A stretch of 64,000 nucleotides of DNA from Temnopleurus reevesii (lineage: Eukaryota; Echinodermata; Echinoidea; Temnopleuroida; Temnopleuridae), in assembly GCA_036244855.1 (NCBI GenBank), contig BQKZ01001490.1:8090-72089 (forward strand), written 5' to 3'. Numbering within the stretch: position 1 is the stretch's first letter; the number at the start of each line of letters is the position of its first letter. Below are positions 60,926-64,000 of the stretch, piece by piece. The notes below the pieces were generated by a model. It saw only the letters and a list, made by a program, of their open reading frames with translations, did not search any database and was not told the origin of the DNA. Made by a program: the position numbers and the translations under genes.

Positions 60926-61330
60926 CCTTCCTATTGTGGAAATGATCGCGATAAGCGGAGTTCGTCTCACACCTTTCCGTTGTTAGCGTGCGTCGGACCA
61001 ACTTTTGTTGGAAATGGAAAACGCTCCTTGAGCGCACAACAAACGCAGATCAGACGGTGGACTAAAATTCTGCTTGAACGTTTTCCTTCCTATTGCGGAA
61101 ATGATCGCGATAATCGGAGCTCGTCTTAAGGTCGACTCATACCTTTCCGTTGTTAGCGTGCGTCGGACCAACTTTTTTTGGAAATTGAAACCGCTCCTTG
61201 AGCGCACAACATACGCAGATCAGACGGTGGACTAAAATTCGGCTTGAACGCAAGCGGAACGTCAGTCAATCGTCTGATTCGCGTATTTGAGCACACAGGG
61301 AGCGGTCTAATTAAAAAAACACAAATGTGT
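60926..61330 (+). mobile_element. MITE, GCGTTTTTAGC family, with internal tandem duplication
   Basis: ccttcctattgtggaaatga at 60926 recurs at 61085 (period 159). Both copies hold acacctttccgttgttagcg-like termini and cgcagatcagacggtggact. The single right part continues to about 61330. Confidence 0.75.
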
Positions 61331-61589
61331 GGTTAAGCCTGTAGCAACGCATTTCAATCTTACACATGCATAAGAATAGATTTATCCGTCAAAATTCTTT
61401 GAAATACTATATTATTGAAGCCGTTTCCTATTCAAAAGTTGGGAAGAATACACGTAAAACGGTGACACGTAAAATGGTATGCAAACAGGCTACGTCGCTG
61501 TTTGATTATAGATTCAATGTCAGTCTAGCCTTCATTAATTAAAAAAAAATCGCATAATTAGTAAAAAATGTCTTAACTAATATTAATGC

Positions 61590-61738
61590 ATGCATTAGTC
61601 GAGATCCAGTAGAACAAATTTAACGTCGATCAAGCGTCTTCTCTTCATACATCTGCGTTCACCGTGCGACTTTCAAAATTCATGAACGCTCGGCAGATGT
61701 TGGCTATAAACGCAGAGATATAATTGAGCCTAGGCGTT
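61590..61738 (+). mobile_element. MITE, GCGTTTTTAGC-related subfamily
   Basis: Contains catctgcgttcaccgtgcga and ggcagatgttggctataaac-gcagagat near its right end. The left end is unclear. Confidence 0.5.
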
Positions 61739-61799
61739 AATGATATTTTGGCAATTAGTTTCAGAACAAAAATGTGTAAAAATTCATGGAAATTGTAAT

Positions 61800-61937
61800 T
61801 TAAATGTATGCATCATTAATTTCTTAAGCGTTTCCCCTCTACATGAATTATCTGCGTTTACGGATCGTCCTTCGAAATTCATGAACGCTATATAGGTAGA
61901 CGTTGGCTAGACACGCAGAGATGTCATTAAGCCTTTA
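61800..61937 (+). mobile_element. MITE, GCGTTTTTAGC-related subfamily
   Basis: ttatctgcgtttacggatcg and gtagacgttggctagacacg-cagagatgtc match the element at 61590. Confidence 0.5.
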
Positions 61938-64000
61938 AACGAGACCATTGTATATAAAATTTAAAATGCATAGAATTCAATGAAATAGTAATGCAACCAT
62001 GTAGTGAAAGTGCCTTTAAGCAAATAGTTCAATAATTTCTTGAAGACAGGAGTTGATTATGAGTTATAATAACTTGCGGTAAATTGATGTAATACGACAT
62101 TGAATAAGTAGTCGCAGCTGCATAGAAGTGTTTGCAAGTATGAAAAAGAAACTGCCTCCGGATAGAACGTTTGATGTTTCCGAAAATATCCATGATTATT
62201 CACACATATCATTCGTAATCATAAAGTCTGTAAATTAATTTATAAAGAAACACAAAAAAAATTACTACCTTATTGAATGTCACACAACTTCTTGATGACG
62301 AGTGTCTACACAAAACAATTTGCATGTAATCTTTATCAACTACCTTGCTAGCCCGATTGGAAATTTATGGAAATTTGGAAATTTATTCATTAAAAATTCA
62401 TCGACATATGCTGTCAAAATTATGTTTATATTACATTCTAATCATATACATTATATTATGTTAAGCAAGTTATACAAAATGTTACACTAACAAAGTTATA
62501 TAAAAAGTAAAAAAAAAAAAAAAAGAAGAATAAACGTGATGAAACAAATGTATGAAGGAATACAGACACAACAGGAAAAAAAATAAATTTTACATGAGTC
62601 CTAAGTTAGGATAGATATGAAGTGAACACTGATGAGCAAATTCTTATTTGTATGTGTGTTACGTTGCTAGTTTCTAATTTGGTATGTTAATGATCAGACC
62701 CTCTCCTAGCAATCTCGGCAGTTTCACGGTTAAATAGTAAAAGTGGTATTTTTGACGAAAACTTCACTTGCCAATATTGCCATAAAATCAAGCTTTGCCT
62801 ATTTTAAGGCGTTAAACAAAATTTTTTTTGTGTGGAAAACTTTGTCCATTCATGCGCAAAAACTGTCATGATTATGTGAAAAGAATTCCAAATATTGGCA
62901 TTTAAGCAAAATTTACATTACACTGTTCATGAGAACCTTCATATTCATAATTATTGGCATATAATGCGCACAGAACTATCCTTGTGACTTTTAGAAAGGA
63001 AAGTTTATGTTATGTATATGTTCACTCGCGCATAAAATACAGGATTATGCTCATTTTTTTTAATAATAATAATTTCATGTCAATGTTATTACCAGATACG
63101 CCCCCTATACAAAGTTATACTAATTTTAATTATGGTAGAGGTAACACATTTCTCTGTGCTTTCTGATCTTTAAAACGATAATAGAAAGTTTTCAATCAAG
63201 TAATACAACGCAACAAATATTGTTAATTCCATACACAGGGCGTCCTCCAAATCGGAGCCAACAATTGCAGCTTAGACAAAAATTCTAGACTATCCATGAT
63301 CAAGAGTCGCCCCATAAATAATTTTCTCTGTTAGAAGTCAGTGAAAACTGTCTGTGATCAGACAGGAGTAAACAGCATACCGAAGTTGTTGTGAAGTATA
63401 TTTCTGAAAGAATATGGAGGTCGAATACTAAATGAAACATCCAAACTTATTGTTATCATCAATAATTTTTTGTAATTTTAGAAATTTTAAGCACCTGTTT
63501 TTGTGACGTCATGCTTTGCACTTTTTTTGAGAATTCATGTATATGTTCCAGAAAAGTCCCTGCCTGTGTTTTAAGTTGGCAATAGTGTTATGCTTCTGAA
63601 ATTCATTGAATCTACATTCATGTGGATAAAAGAAAGAATTTAGCAGGTATTCCTGTTTAGGAACAACGGGAACCCCGGAAAGAGGGGTGGACAGGAGGAA
63701 AGATGGCTACAGGTCATTCACTTCTGCCCGGTCCAACTCGGTACAGCTTTGTGACATTGCATTGCAGCTAAGAAGATGAGACATTGGGGTGTTTCTGCAC
63801 ACTTTACGATCATTTGCTTATCAGTCTCAAATTGATATACTCATATTTTCATTCGCGGACGGTCTGCGATCTTTAAAAAACCGCTCATGAAATAATGATT
63901 TTGATTGGCGCGTGCTGAATAACTGCAACTTTGTGTCATTTTAGTGTACTATCAGGAAATTGATGTAAAACAACGGATTGCTGATCTTTTGTACCTGTAT
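61938..64000. other. No recognised feature to the window end
   Basis: AT-rich with poly-A at 62508-62524. A GC-richer patch at 63660-63740 includes aaagatggctacaggtc but no supported exon. Confidence 0.55.
63849..63935 (+). mobile_element. Partial MITE, GGGTGTTGCTCAAA family
   Basis: ttcattcgcggacggtctgc and aataatgattttgattggcg match the family interior; the termini are lost. Confidence 0.6.

Overview
The window reads as a piece of a metazoan nuclear genome, most likely a marine invertebrate deuterostome and probably an echinoderm. This rests on large introns with GT/AG borders, AT-rich DNA, tRNA-derived SINEs with a GCGC(T)-rich tail ending in ATT/ATC repeats, many small inverted-repeat elements and long microsatellites. 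The species assignment is inference. There are no operons and no long single-exon genes; most long open frames lie on simple repeats.

One gene is recognisable, on the + strand: an alpha-type soluble guanylate cyclase (GUCY1A-like). Three solid coding exons are seen. Exon H (31260-31387) and the next exon (35900-36072) cover the end of the N-terminal extension and the HNOB domain. The third exon (39273-39830) covers the HNOB end and the PAS-like HNOBA domain. Their phases fit exactly (GAKIL-G-LEY across 31387/35900, SNLR-PPSFRC across 36072/39273). No start codon exon and no cyclase catalytic exon were found, so the gene is partial in this window. The residue at the position of the beta1 heme ligand His105 is Gln, and the YxSxR heme motif is absent.

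The most unusual structure lies just upstream in the same gene. At 23.8-24.85 kb a 20-nt sequence bordered by a good acceptor and a consensus donor is repeated six times at 136-169 bp spacing, followed by a diverged 23-nt seventh copy. It encodes DDIDDF plus two bases of a Leu codon, which is the phase exon H needs. The frame allows only one copy per transcript. At 30.05-31.26 kb the acceptor and first half of exon H are repeated seven more times in decaying form, without donors. This looks like two separate tandem exon-duplication arrays in one gene, the first possibly a mutually exclusive microexon cluster.

The rest is repeat-rich. 1-16 kb: a tandem duplication at 1.05 kb, an exact 831-bp duplication around a single N (2625-4287) holding a SINE interrupted by a MITE at TTAA, several inverted-repeat MITEs, and a G-rich array at 12.3 kb. 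16.4-17.4 kb: ACT/ATC microsatellite running into a SINE. 17.4-31 kb: AAC and GT microsatellites, MITEs, a 26.4-27.1 kb satellite and the exon arrays. 31-40 kb: the guanylate cyclase exons and introns with MITEs and a second full SINE. 40-64 kb: CA and CT microsatellites, a 24-bp minisatellite split by a 757-bp TIR element (46.7-48.8 kb), a 149-bp tandem repeat (51.3 kb), a degenerate non-LTR reverse transcriptase (56 kb, minus strand) and more MITEs. No tRNA, rRNA, CRISPR or bacterial features were seen.
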